From: Pseudomonas cremoris
GTDB taxonomy: Bacteria > Pseudomonadota > Gammaproteobacteria > Pseudomonadales > Pseudomonadaceae
Length of the DNA: 64,000 bases
Reading direction: 5' to 3'
Assembly: GCF_014230465.1 (NCBI RefSeq)
Contig: NZ_JAAXCY010000011.1
Coordinates: 1 to 64,000 of the forward strand
Each line of letters begins with the position of its first letter. Positions within the stretch are counted from its first letter, which is position 1. Below the pieces are notes generated by a model. That model saw only the letters and a list, made by a program, of their open reading frames with translations. It was not told where the DNA came from and made no database searches. Both the position numbers and the translations under genes were made by a program. Shown here piece by piece: positions 1 to 7,829 of this stretch.

Positions 1-671
1 ACCAGCCTATCGCCACGGGCCGCACCTACCGCCAGACCAATCTGCCGCCGTATGAGCTGCCCAAGCACAAGACGCGGATGACCATCAAAAGCCGAACTCA
101 TAAGGGTGATGGCTTCAATGAGCTGCGCTTTGAGGATGAGCTGGGCCACCAGGAGGTGTTTATCCATGCCGAGAAAGACAAGAACGTTCACATCAAAAAC
201 AACAACAGCATCTTCGTCGGCAATGACCGCAAGGAGCGGGTCGAGCACAACGAATCCGTGTCCATCGGCGACCACCGCACCGAAGACGTCGGCCAGAACG
301 AAACCATCAGCATCGGTGCCAACCGCAGCGTGACCATCGGCGGTAACAAGGCCGAAACCATCAAGCTTGCCAAAGCCGAAACCATCGGTTTGGCCAAGGC
401 GCTGACCATTGGCGCGGCTTACCAAACCAGCGTTGGTGCGGCGATGAACACCACGGTGGGGCTGAGCCAGAGCGAACAGGTCGGCATCCATAAATCGGTA
501 ATGGTCGGTAAGCGTTTCAGCATCACCGTCGGCGATGAATTGAACATCAAAGTCGGCAAATCGACCTTGGTGATGAAGTCCGACGGCTCGGTGTTGATCA
601 ATGGTCGCACCTTCGATTTCACCGCCAGCGGCGCGGTGCAGATCAACGGCAAAGACGTGGATATCAACTGA
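1..671 (+). CDS. vgrG: Type VI secretion spike protein VgrG (TssI), C-terminal part only
   Basis: Only the last 222 or so residues are in the window; the reading frame is open from base 3 and the N-terminus lies upstream. The part seen starts with the conserved stretch [20 protein letters not shown] and continues [22 protein letters not shown], which is the junction between the gp5-like OB region and the C-terminal needle in VgrG proteins. It then runs into short repeats with V/I-G about every eight residues, the expected triple-stranded beta-helix. The protein stops soon after the helix (KDVDIN), so there is no C-terminal toxin extension. VgrG trimers cap the Hcp tube and carry a PAAR tip. 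The DUF2169 gene begins 9 bp downstream, so this gene probably leads the effector cassette that follows. Confidence 0.93.
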   Translation, partial: QPIATGRTYRQTNLPPYELPKHKTRMTIKSRTHKGDGFNELRFEDELGHQEVFIHAEKDKNVHIKNNNSIFVGNDRKERVEHNESVSIGDHRTEDVGQNETISIGANRSVTIGGNKAETIKLAKAETIGLAKALTIGAAYQTSVGAAMNTTVGLSQSEQVGIHKSVMVGKRFSITVGDELNIKVGKSTLVMKSDGSVLINGRTFDFTASGAVQINGKDVDIN

Positions 672-680
672 GGGCGCGTC

Positions 681-2027
681 ATGGAATTTCGCAATCTGAC
701 GCCCTTTGATGCGATGTGTTTCAGCGCGCTGGGGCTAGACGGTCAAGAGTATCCGGTGCTGGTCATGAAGGTCGGCTATCGGCTGCTGCCTATCGAAGGG
801 CATCCGGGGCAGTTCCAAGCCGAAGTGATGGACGAGGACCCACTGCCGCTGTGCTCTGCTGATCGCTACTACAGCGAGGAAGGCACCAGCAGCGTCTGCG
901 AAGAAAGCGACCTGGCGCCCTTCAAGCCGCGCTGCGATGTGATCGTTGTGGGTAATACCTATGCGCCACAGGGGCAACCGAATGCACACTGGACGGCTGG
1001 GCTGCGTATCAGTGTGCCAGTGGCGCCGCCCAGCACTGACGTGCCGCTGCCAACACCCTTAAGTCCCGGCGAGCGGCTGACCGAGTATCAACTGGCTGAT
1101 TGGCAAACCGCCCGACAAGAAGCTTTTAAGCGTCGGGCCAATGCGCCGACACGTATGTATTTCTTGGACAAACATCTGAAATTTATTGGCCCGCGCCAGT
1201 TTCACCACAGCCTGTTTGGTGGCTGGCAACTGGCTGATCCGAAACCGGTTACTTCAGTTCCGCTGCGTTGGGAATATGCCTTCGGTGGCAGCAGCGTGGT
1301 GGTTAATCCCGAACACGCCGTGGATGCAAATACGCCGCCCTATCTGCTCAATGAAGTTTGTTACAGCAACCCGCTGGGCCGGGGCTGGATCGAAAAGCGT
1401 CAGGAAGATCTGGGCTATCAATTGGATAAGCCGCTGCGCGAACTTCCCGCCCCGCAGATCGAGCCCATCGACAGACCCGTGTGGCGCTTGGATCGCGCCA
1501 AGCATCCCGAAGGTGAACTTGACGCTCATGGCATGGCGCAAGTCGCAGCCGGCTACAAAAACCAACCGGCGGGATTTGGCGTGGTGGGACGTGCCTGGGC
1601 ACCGCGTTTGCCATTGGCTGGGAGCTACGACGAAACCTGGCAGCGTGAACGCTGGCCGGGATTACCACGGGATTTTGATTTTGCCTACTGGAACGGTGCA
1701 CCGGTTGATCAACAGATCGAGTTCCCGCCGCCAGCGTTTCGCCTTGAGCTTTTCAACCTGACCGACCACAGCCTGACGCCCGACGGTTCGTTGTGCGTCG
1801 AACTGCCCGGCCATCGCCCGTTTGTCCTACTGCGCCTGCACAACGGCGCCATGCTGCCACTGCCAATGCTCACCGACACCCTGCGCATCGACACCGAAGC
1901 CATGACCCTGGCCTTGTCCCATCGCGTCAGCCTGCCCAATCACCTGGACATTCGCGTCCTTGAGGCGCGTTTCGAAACTGATCCGAACGCCCCACTGATC
2001 AAGCGCGCGGCCAAGGAGATGCTCTGA
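681..2027 (+). CDS. DUF2169 family T6SS adaptor/chaperone
   Basis: A 448-residue protein starting MEFRNLTPFDAMCFSALGLD, the typical opening of DUF2169 proteins. Family members are encoded between vgrG and PAAR/effector genes and help load the effector on the spike. The internal features F-G-G (KPVTSVPLRWEYAFGGSS), NPLGRGW and the C-terminal LPNHLDIRVLEARF agree with the family and the length is normal. It starts 9 bp after the vgrG stop and ends 1 bp before the PAAR-like gene, so the four genes vgrG, DUF2169, DUF4150 and effector read as one transcript. The cargo is inferred from position to be the nuclease encoded at 2389. The role is known from the family, not shown here. Confidence 0.9.
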   Translation: MEFRNLTPFDAMCFSALGLDGQEYPVLVMKVGYRLLPIEGHPGQFQAEVMDEDPLPLCSADRYYSEEGTSSVCEESDLAPFKPRCDVIVVGNTYAPQGQPNAHWTAGLRISVPVAPPSTDVPLPTPLSPGERLTEYQLADWQTARQEAFKRRANAPTRMYFLDKHLKFIGPRQFHHSLFGGWQLADPKPVTSVPLRWEYAFGGSSVVVNPEHAVDANTPPYLLNEVCYSNPLGRGWIEKRQEDLGYQLDKPLRELPAPQIEPIDRPVWRLDRAKHPEGELDAHGMAQVAAGYKNQPAGFGVVGRAWAPRLPLAGSYDETWQRERWPGLPRDFDFAYWNGAPVDQQIEFPPPAFRLELFNLTDHSLTPDGSLCVELPGHRPFVLLRLHNGAMLPLPMLTDTLRIDTEAMTLALSHRVSLPNHLDIRVLEARFETDPNAPLIKRAAKEML

Positions 2028-2028
2028 C

Positions 2029-2385
2029 ATGGCCAATAACGTCATCGCCCGCAAGCAGGGCAAATGGAAGGTGGTCAGCATCGTCCCCGATGTATGCAAG
2101 ACCCCGATGGGCAGCGCAATCCCGCCAGTGCCCTACCCCGTTACCGCCGAACTGAAAACTGCCACGGGTGTCGCCAAATCGGTACGTACCAATGGCAAGC
2201 CGGTAGTGGTGTTCGACATGAGCCTGGTACCGACCACAAAAGGTGATGGAGCTGGCTCCGCCAAAGGCATCAAAAGCAACACGGTCGGCGGCAAGTGCTA
2301 CCCGCTGGAGAAAAGCAGCACCGTACGCGCCGAAGGCAAGTTGGTGGTGCGCCATGACGACAAGTTTTGGATGAATGGGGCTTAA
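2029..2385 (+). CDS. PAAR-like DUF4150 protein, T6SS spike tip
   Basis: 118 residues, MANNVIARKQGKWKVVSIVP, a compact protein with the DUF4150 pattern: P-D-V-C-K-T-P near residues 22-28, G-x-A-I-P-P-V-P-Y-P next, then K-S-N-T-V-G-G-K-C-Y-P and D-D-K-F-W-M-N at the C-terminus. DUF4150 proteins are PAAR-like tips that sit on VgrG. Here the tip is a stand-alone gene, whereas many polymorphic toxins carry DUF4150 fused to the N-terminus of the effector. The gene begins 1 bp after the DUF2169 stop and the effector starts 3 bp after its own stop, so translation is probably coupled. Confidence 0.9.
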   Translation: MANNVIARKQGKWKVVSIVPDVCKTPMGSAIPPVPYPVTAELKTATGVAKSVRTNGKPVVVFDMSLVPTTKGDGAGSAKGIKSNTVGGKCYPLEKSSTVRAEGKLVVRHDDKFWMNGA

Positions 2386-2388
2386 CGC

Positions 2389-3414
2389 ATGGCAGAGCCG
2401 ACTCAACCGGGACAGCCATTAGAGATCAGCATCAAAAAATCCTTCGTAGCCTACGGCGGAAAAGACTTTGCCAGCTTTGAAAACGGCTCGGGCGTGACCG
2501 TTCAGATCTACGAAGGGCAAACGCTTCTGGCACAAAGGGATATGACCTATGCCGAGTACGCAGTATTTCAGCAGGAGGCACTGCCCATTCCGATGCCTGA
2601 CTACCCGGATCCACAGCTAAACCGACGTTCAGGTGGGACGAATGCGAATGGCAATACCATCGGGCGGGTAGTAGGAGAGACAGCACCCACTTCCGTCCCA
2701 GGCACACAGGCCAACCCACCGATTGAGGCCGAAACCGACAAAGAAGGCATCACCGGCAAGCAAGTCCTAGATGGCGTCCAGCTCGGTCTGGATGTCGTTG
2801 GGTTGATTCCGGTTTTCGGGGAGATCGCGGACCTTGCCAATGCGGGAGTTAGTGCCTCTCGGGGCGACTATGTGGGGGCCGGGCTATCGCTACTCTCGGC
2901 GATCCCGTTTGTCGGCTATGCAGGCACAGCTGGCAAGGCAACTCGGTACGGTTCAACGATGGTCAATGCCGCAGGTAAGAAGACTGGGGGAAAGACAAAG
3001 GGTAAAAAGAAAATTGACCCATGCGCTGCGTTGCAGAACGGAGTTCCTAGTGCTAACTATAGGGGGGGCAAGCATGGAAATATAAAACGAGGCGGAAACT
3101 CTTACAGACCGCGCAGAGAATCTCACCATATACCAGCAGACTCTGCATACTCAAAAATTAATGGAAAGGTAGTTAGTTCCGACGCAAAACCATCCATACA
3201 ACTGGACGTAACTGATCATTACGCTACAGCTAGCTGGGGCAGCACAGGAAAGCAGTACAGCAAAATACAAGAAAAACTCATCCAAGGAGGAAAAGCAGGA
3301 TATCGAGCGGCGATGATGATGGACATCGAAGATATACGATCAAAATTCGGTAGTAAATATGACGCAGCAATCACTCAAATGCTCGCATGGGCCAAGTGCA
3401 AGGAGTACATATAG
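2389..3414 (+). CDS. Putative T6SS effector with C-terminal SHH-type HNH/Endo VII nuclease domain
   Basis: 341 residues in three parts. Residues 1-120 are a polar N-terminal region with a small beta-rich domain. Residues about 125-190 are hydrophobic and glycine-rich (LDVVGLIPVFGEIADLANAG, then LLSAIPFVGYAGTAGKA), like the pre-toxin membrane-active linkers of polymorphic toxins. A lysine-rich hinge (KKTGGKTKGKKK) follows, and residues 218-341 form the toxin domain. That domain has RGGKHG, then E-S-H-H-I-P-A with S245, H246, H247, then D276-H277 in QLDVTDHYATASW, and a tail with D-I-E-D-I-R-S-K-F-G. This matches the SHH-signature branch of the HNH/Endo VII superfamily, so DNA cleavage is the likely activity. 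Base composition drops sharply to AT-rich at the toxin domain, a sign of module exchange. Nuclease activity is inferred. Confidence 0.8.
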   Translation: MAEPTQPGQPLEISIKKSFVAYGGKDFASFENGSGVTVQIYEGQTLLAQRDMTYAEYAVFQQEALPIPMPDYPDPQLNRRSGGTNANGNTIGRVVGETAPTSVPGTQANPPIEAETDKEGITGKQVLDGVQLGLDVVGLIPVFGEIADLANAGVSASRGDYVGAGLSLLSAIPFVGYAGTAGKATRYGSTMVNAAGKKTGGKTKGKKKIDPCAALQNGVPSANYRGGKHGNIKRGGNSYRPRRESHHIPADSAYSKINGKVVSSDAKPSIQLDVTDHYATASWGSTGKQYSKIQEKLIQGGKAGYRAAMMMDIEDIRSKFGSKYDAAITQMLAWAKCKEYI

Positions 3415-3416
3415 CA

Positions 3417-3872
3417 ATGAAAACAAAACCTCAATGGGTCACTGAAATGACAGATCTTTTAAATGGGCCTAGAAATAGAAGATCCGAGGAAAAATTTCAT
3501 AAGCTTGTATATGAGATACCACCAAATGCCGACAGCGAAATAGTTGACACAATAATGAAAAGCTTTTTGAACCCCTTTGAGTCCTCAGTAATGCAGGCAT
3601 GCATAACCGTTCTCGGCAGCGTTGATGTCGAAAAATATTATGACTCCTATTTTAAAATTTTCCCTCAAATCCTACATCGAGACCCCAATAACGCGCTCTG
3701 CCTGCTAAACTATCCAGGTTTTGAATTGAAGTATCTACACATCAAAAAAATAGTTAAAATGATAAAAAAAACTGACCCTTCCGGAGCCCTTAAAGCAGAG
3801 GTAGACTATCAAATAACTTACTGGAACTTAAGAAACGATGAGCCTTGGTCAAGTATTTACCACTCCGCATAG
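3417..3872 (+). CDS. Unrecognised small protein, candidate immunity protein for the SHH nuclease
   Basis: 151 residues from ATG at 3417 (MKTKPQWVTEMTDLL). An AAGGAG sits 11 bp upstream inside the end of the effector gene, which favours this start over the in-frame ATG at 3387. The protein is soluble, with no signal peptide or membrane segment, and looks mostly helical (EKFHKLVYEIPPN, EIVDTIMKSFLNPFESSVMQ, LKYLHIKKIVKMIKK). I do not recognise a family. The position 2 bp after the toxin stop, the small size, the cytosolic character and the shared AT-rich composition are what an immunity gene shows. The function is inferred from context only. Confidence 0.6.
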   Translation: MKTKPQWVTEMTDLLNGPRNRRSEEKFHKLVYEIPPNADSEIVDTIMKSFLNPFESSVMQACITVLGSVDVEKYYDSYFKIFPQILHRDPNNALCLLNYPGFELKYLHIKKIVKMIKKTDPSGALKAEVDYQITYWNLRNDEPWSSIYHSA

Positions 3873-3882
3873 GCATAAGACA

Positions 3883-4332
3883 ATGGACGACACACTAAAG
3901 CAATTTCTTACAGAAGCCAAAAAAGATCTTGAAGCACAACCATTTGACTTTTTTCCTTTAACAAAAGAAACGGGCGAAAGCAGCGGAATATTGCCATATT
4001 TTTACCTACAGTGGGCAACTAGCCGATTCTTATTATTGAGCAACGATGAAATCTCAAAAATCACAGCCAGCAGAAATACATTAACTTTAAAACTCAACGA
4101 AATTCGAAAAATACTTGGCAACCAACTACTTCCTTCTCATTTCACCCTCGAAGGAAATGCATTCACGCAACAATACTACCGCCCAGGCTGGAAATATTTT
4201 TACCTAACTGATTTTGGAAAGACCTTCCCTGATTATGATGATTTAGACAGCGTAACTGAGACAGAAGTTAACTACAAAATAATAAGCACCGTACTGGAAG
4301 ATCGCTTCTTAAAGTGGCAATCAAAGACCTGA
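3883..4332 (+). CDS. Unrecognised small protein, second gene of the AT-rich toxin tail
   Basis: 149 residues from ATG at 3883 (MDDTLKQFLTEAKKDLEAQP). An earlier in-frame ATG at 3838 overlaps the preceding gene and has no better ribosome site. It is soluble, with aromatic-rich segments (FYLQWATSRFLLLSNDE, QYYRPGWKYFYLTDFGKTFP) and an acidic stretch D-Y-D-D-L-D. No family is recognised. It starts 10 bp after the previous gene and has the same low GC, so both probably came with the toxin module. It could be a second immunity protein, an orphan immunity left from an earlier toxin tip, or unrelated cargo. Nothing in the sequence decides between these. Confidence 0.5.
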   Translation: MDDTLKQFLTEAKKDLEAQPFDFFPLTKETGESSGILPYFYLQWATSRFLLLSNDEISKITASRNTLTLKLNEIRKILGNQLLPSHFTLEGNAFTQQYYRPGWKYFYLTDFGKTFPDYDDLDSVTETEVNYKIISTVLEDRFLKWQSKT

Positions 4333-4502
4333 ACTCCCAGAGATTTAATTTGGAAGAATAATGACCTAAGCCAACTCCCCCCAGCTCTAGGCCGACCTGC
4401 TTGACAGAGGGCTACTGCCCTCACGGAGAATAACTCTCAACGTTTGGCTAGCGTCTCCCAGCAAGTCGATCCCGGCTTTCGCCGCGCCAACTACCGCACC
4501 GT

Positions 4503-5660
4503 GACGCAACCTGCCTGGTTCACTCTCTGCGCTCCAACTGGTGCATCTTCCTGGGCCTGACTGTGCCCAGCATCATCACCAGCGTGCTGGCCAAACATAA
4601 GCTGACCGATATACGCAGCGAAATCTGCTTCGAGCACCGCGCCGACGGCACGCCGTACACGCTGCCGCCCTTGCTGGACCGCAGCCCGACCACGAGTGGC
4701 GGGTCACCCGCCACTGGGGCAGTGATGGCGAGGACTATCATTTTCATTACGACTTGGCCAAGGGCGAAACCCGCGTGGCGGACAGCCTCGGCCGCGAGGA
4801 CCGCTATTACTGGGGCGCACTCTACGAGGTCTATCACCACATCGACCCGCTGGGCCAGTGCTGGCACAGCGACCTGCTCGCCGGGCAATTGCTCAAGACC
4901 ACCGACCCACAAGGCGGCGAATGGCATTACGTCTACGATGACATCGGCCGCCTGATCGAAACCCGCGACCCACTCGGTCGCAGCGAACACATCCTCTACA
5001 CCGAACACTGGGCACTGCCGCTGAGCATCACCGACCGTGGCGGTCACACCCGTACCTTCAGCTACGACGAACGCGGCAACCTGCTCAGCGAAAAAGACCC
5101 GCTCGGACACACCACCCGCTACCGCTATGACCCTCAAGGCCAGGTGGTGGAGATCGTTGATGCCCACGATAAACACAAGACCTTGGCGTGGAACCGCTAC
5201 GGCCAACTGCTGCTGTATCGCGATTGCTCCAACTCGGAAAACCATTACCGTTACGACGAGCGCGGCTACCTGAGCGGCAGCACCAATGCTCGAGGCGAAA
5301 CCACCGGGTACCGTTACGACCTGCGCGGCCAATTGATCGAAAGCGAACGCCCGGACGGGCGCATTGATCGCGACCAACGCAACTTGGCAGGCCAGCTTAC
5401 TTGTTACACCGACCCCGCTAACCTGCGCACCCAGTACCACTACCACCCCAGCGGACGGATCCAGCAGCGTATTGATGCGTTGGGGCAAAAGGTGCGTTTC
5501 AGTTATGACGCCTACGGGCGTTTGCAAGAACTGCGCGACGAGAACGATGAGGCCTACCGCTTCAAGTGGGATGCGCTGGATCGCTTGACCGCCCAAGCTG
5601 ATTTGGACGGTAGCTACCGCGTTTACCACTACAACGCGGTGGACGACATCACCACCACCG
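4503..5660 (+). pseudogene. Broken rhs (YD-repeat) gene fragment
   Basis: Frame 2 from about 4682 to 5660 encodes a run of Rhs repeats: HWGSDGEDYHFHYDLAKGET, then DPLGR, YDDIGRLIETRDPLGR, YDERGNLLSEKDPLGHTTRY and six or so more GxxxxxxYDxxGxL units. There is no good start. The upstream part (RSEICFEHRADGTPYTLPPL) lies in frame 3, so a frameshift near 4685 separates the two. Further upstream, 4503-4620 encodes a hydrophobic piece (SNWCIFLGLTVPSIITSVLA) that I cannot assign. The 3' end is cut off near 5660, where sequence switches to a tssL fragment. The Rhs core end and any toxin tip are missing. This is a relic of a T6SS Rhs effector gene, left beside an active-looking effector locus. The 170 bp before it (4333-4502) hold nothing I can identify. 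Confidence 0.8.
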
Positions 5661-6014
5661 ATGCTCATCACGGCCCGGTACCAGCATGTGCTGGAGTTCA
5701 TGTACCAGTGCCTGGTCTCCTGCCTCAAAGGCAAATATGGCGCCCACGACAATAGCGATGACGAAGTACAGAAGATCATCACCCCACTTCACGCCCTGCT
5801 GCGCCCGCTGCGGGGTGAAACGCCCAAGCACCTGACCGACCCGCTGACCAACGTCGTGCCGCGTAACTATCTGCTCAAACGCGCCTGGCCATTGTGGACA
5901 CCATGGGCCATGGCCGCCGTCGTGCTGACGGCCGCCTACACGGTCTACTCAACCTGCCTGAACACCCTCACCCAGCAAGTGCTGGTGTCTCTGGAGCGGG
6001 TTCTCGACCTCTAA
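5661..6014 (+). pseudogene. tssL: C-terminal fragment of tssL (DotU/IcmH family T6SS membrane protein)
   Basis: An open frame of 117 residues with ARYQHVLEFMYQCLVSCLKG, GKYG, then PLRGETPKHLTDPLTNVVPR, a basic loop, one membrane helix (WTPWAMAAVVLTAAYTVYST) and a short tail. This is the order seen at the C-terminus of DotU-type TssL: the V-L-E-x-x-Y-x-C-L helix, G-K-Y, L-T-D-P, then the single C-terminal transmembrane anchor. The cytoplasmic N-terminal half of about 100 or more residues is missing and is replaced by rhs sequence in another frame. TssL normally anchors the T6SS baseplate with TssM and TssJ; this piece cannot do so. It probably marks a deletion or a duplicated end of a T6SS core cluster. 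The identification rests on motif order only. Confidence 0.72.
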
Positions 6015-6164
6015 TCCATTTCCAGGATGGTCTTACTCTGCTGGCCCATGCCACGAGACACTTTGGTCATTTAGCCAGCACTCACAGGCACCTATCGCCA
6101 TCATAGGTGGAGTCAAAACGCCCAAGCCCCTAGAATCCCGTCCACGATTTAAGGAGACGACTTC

Positions 6165-6944
6165 ATGCTGATGGTGATTTCCCCCGCCAAGACCCTCGAT
6201 TTCGAGACTGCGCCTGCTACCGATCGCTTTACCCAGCCGCAGTACCTGGACCATTCCCAGGAGCTGATCGAGCAACTGCGAGAGCTCAGCCCGGCGCAAA
6301 TCAGCGAGTTGATGCACGTATCCGACAAGATCGGCGGCCTCAACGCAGCCCGATTCGGCAGTTGGACTCCGGCGTTCACCCCGGCCAATGCCAAGCAGGC
6401 GCTGCTGGCGTTCAAGGGCGATGTGTACACCGGCCTCAACGCCGAAACCTTCAGCGATGCCGACTTCACCTACGCCCAGGACCACTTGCGCATGCTCTCG
6501 GGCCTCTACGGCTTGCTGCGCCCCCTGGACCTGATGATGCCGTACCGCCTGGAGATGGGCACCAAACTGGCCAATGCCCGCGGCAAAGACCTGTACGCCT
6601 TCTGGGGCACGCGGATCAGCGAATGGCTGAACGAAGCCCTGGCCGAGCAAGGCGACGACGTGCTGCTGAACCTGGCCTCCAACGAGTACTTCTCGGCGGT
6701 CAAGCGCACCGCGCTGAACGCACGGATCATCAACACCGAGTTCAAGGACTTGAAGAACGGCCAGTACAAGATCATCAGCTTCTACGCCAAGAAGGCGCGG
6801 GGCATGATGAGCCGTTTTGTGATTGAAGAACGCATCAACGACCCGGCCAAGCTCAAGGCGTTTGATGTGCAGGGCTATCGCTTCAATGCAGAGCAGTCCA
6901 AGCCGGATAACCTGGTGTTTTTGCGCGATCACGCACCGGAATAG
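6165..6944 (+). CDS. yaaA: Peroxide stress protein YaaA (DUF328/UPF0246)
   Basis: 259 residues starting [20 protein letters not shown], the hallmark opening of YaaA ([12 protein letters not shown]). Also present are [31 protein letters not shown] and the C-terminal [11 protein letters not shown] block. The length equals the E. coli protein (258). YaaA lowers intracellular free iron and limits DNA and protein damage during hydrogen peroxide stress; the fold also binds DNA. An AAGGAG lies about 10 bp upstream of the ATG. It stands alone, followed by a REPIN that may act on its 3' end. A short inverted repeat at 6089-6109 lies in the upstream gap. Confidence 0.95.
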   Translation: MLMVISPAKTLDFETAPATDRFTQPQYLDHSQELIEQLRELSPAQISELMHVSDKIGGLNAARFGSWTPAFTPANAKQALLAFKGDVYTGLNAETFSDADFTYAQDHLRMLSGLYGLLRPLDLMMPYRLEMGTKLANARGKDLYAFWGTRISEWLNEALAEQGDDVLLNLASNEYFSAVKRTALNARIINTEFKDLKNGQYKIISFYAKKARGMMSRFVIEERINDPAKLKAFDVQGYRFNAEQSKPDNLVFLRDHAPE

Positions 6945-6979
6945 AGCCAAGCCCTTCTCTTTCAGGCAATGAAATCCAA

Positions 6980-7070
6980 ATGTGGGAGCGGGCTTGCTCG
7001 CGAATACGGCGTGTCAGTCGATAGATTCTTATCTGACCCACCGCATTCGCGAGCAAGCCCGCTCCCACAT
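6980..7070. repeat. REPIN (paired inverted REP) copy 1
   Basis: Two inverted copies of the core GTGGGAGCGGGCTTGCTCGC flank a 40-odd bp spacer and can fold into one long hairpin. It lies between yaaA and the algD regulatory region. The same element recurs at 11960, 19109, 24333, 32316 and 35813 in this window. Confidence 0.93.
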
Positions 7071-7104
7071 TTTTGCCTGCGTTTCACCCCAAAAATTGTC
7101 ATTA

Positions 7105-7118
7105 TTTTGACGTCAAAA
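7105..7118. promoter_or_regulatory. Perfect 14-bp palindrome TTTTGACGTCAAAA
   Basis: A perfect two-fold symmetric site 228 bp upstream of the AlgU-like promoter and 37 bp after the REPIN. The shape suits a dimeric DNA-binding protein. No factor can be named from the sequence. Confidence 0.35.
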
Positions 7119-7175
7119 AATATCTTGACGCATTCCTAACGATTCTTTCACTCGACATTTCCGATTTTTTTTCGT

Positions 7176-7208
7176 AGTGGCACCACTTTTTTCAAACACT
7201 GGTGGCAC
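7176..7208. promoter_or_regulatory. Cluster of GTGGCAC-type elements, possible regulator sites
   Basis: AGTGGCACCACT (7176-7187) is an inverted repeat with a 2-bp centre, and ACTGGTGGCAC (7198-7208) repeats half of it. A third, inverted AGTGCCA lies at 7278-7284. They sit 50-180 bp upstream of the AlgU-type promoter. AmrZ and AlgR are known to bind upstream of algD in other pseudomonads; assignment of these sites to AmrZ is only a guess from the GGCA-containing half-sites. Confidence 0.35.
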
Positions 7209-7332
7209 AAAACTATCCCCCCGCACCAACTCCCCATAACTACAGGCCCAAATAGCAAGTGCTATCAATATAGTACTAGTGCCATCTTTTCTAATATTTC
7301 AAGAAATTTCTGGAAACAGGATGAGCGGCCCG

Positions 7333-7359
7333 GAACTTCGCCTAAACCCATGGCTCATA
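7333..7359 (+). promoter_or_regulatory. AlgU (sigma-22)-type promoter of the alginate operon
   Basis: GAACTT at 7333-7338, a 16-bp spacer, then TCATA at 7355-7359. The -35 matches the AlgU/RpoE consensus GAACTT exactly; the -10 keeps T, C and A of TCtgA. The start would be near 7365, about 465 nt before algD. The spacing and position agree with the envelope-stress control known for algD. Confidence 0.7.
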
Positions 7360-7829
7360 CCACCGGTAACGAAATTCTCTGTTTCTGTAGGAGATAACTT
7401 ACACGGCGACCCAAGGAAGTAGCGAAGTTGCCCCATCAACTTCGACTCACGGGTCACATTATCAACTGATATGAGTTGAGGGCGGCGATAAGGATCAATT
7501 GCTATCCCCTATAGGCCAAGGCAGCGCTTACCCAAATGTGTCAGTGATGACACCCAAGACGTTGATAAAAAAGGGCTTTACGCCTCTATCTGCGCCTTGC
7601 GGCACTGGCGTCGGGACCTACTCCACAGAAGGCCGGCTGCATTTGAGGGCAAGCCCCAATAACAAGGCCAAGTTGCGCACAACTTGAGTGCAATAGTTAG
7701 TCACTCGTTATTCAACATGCCTGTACGCGGTAAGTCGGCGTCTATTCGCCCAACTTTCGTGGCATCAGTGACGCTTGCAAACATGAACTCCGGCCATTTA
7801 GTGGCGTGATTATTAAAGAGGTAAATGCG

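Larger units (their letters stand above)
7071..7829 (+). promoter_or_regulatory. algD upstream regulatory region and long leader
   Basis: A 759 bp stretch with no convincing gene, much more AT-rich than the coding DNA. It carries a perfect palindrome (7105-7118), an inverted repeat AGTGG-CA-CCACT (7176-7187), further GTGGCAC-like elements (around 7202 and, inverted, 7278-7284), an AlgU-type promoter (7333-7359) and, beyond it, roughly 465 nt of leader before the algD ATG. The leader has a TCAACT...AGTTGA inverted repeat at 7462-7479. A far-upstream regulated promoter with a long untranslated leader is also the arrangement known for P. aeruginosa algD. The short ORF at 7499-7687 has no ribosome site and is not considered a gene. 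Confidence 0.75.

Noticed and set aside
4520..5782. 420-residue minus-strand ORF across the rhs remnant
   Set aside because: It is the antisense of YD repeats, low-complexity in V/A, with no ribosome site or family motif; the plus strand has clear Rhs motifs.
1..6014. A complete T6SS structural cluster
   Set aside because: Only the vgrG end, adaptor, tip and effector genes plus a tssL fragment are seen; no tssA-tssM genes, sheath or ClpV genes are in the window.
7174..7210. Possible sigma-54 promoter at TGGCAC near 7178 and 7202
   Set aside because: The GG (-24) element is present but there is no GC at the proper -12 spacing.
7499..7687. 62-residue plus-strand ORF in the algD leader
   Set aside because: It starts with TTG, has no ribosome site and no coding bias; it lies in AT-rich leader DNA.
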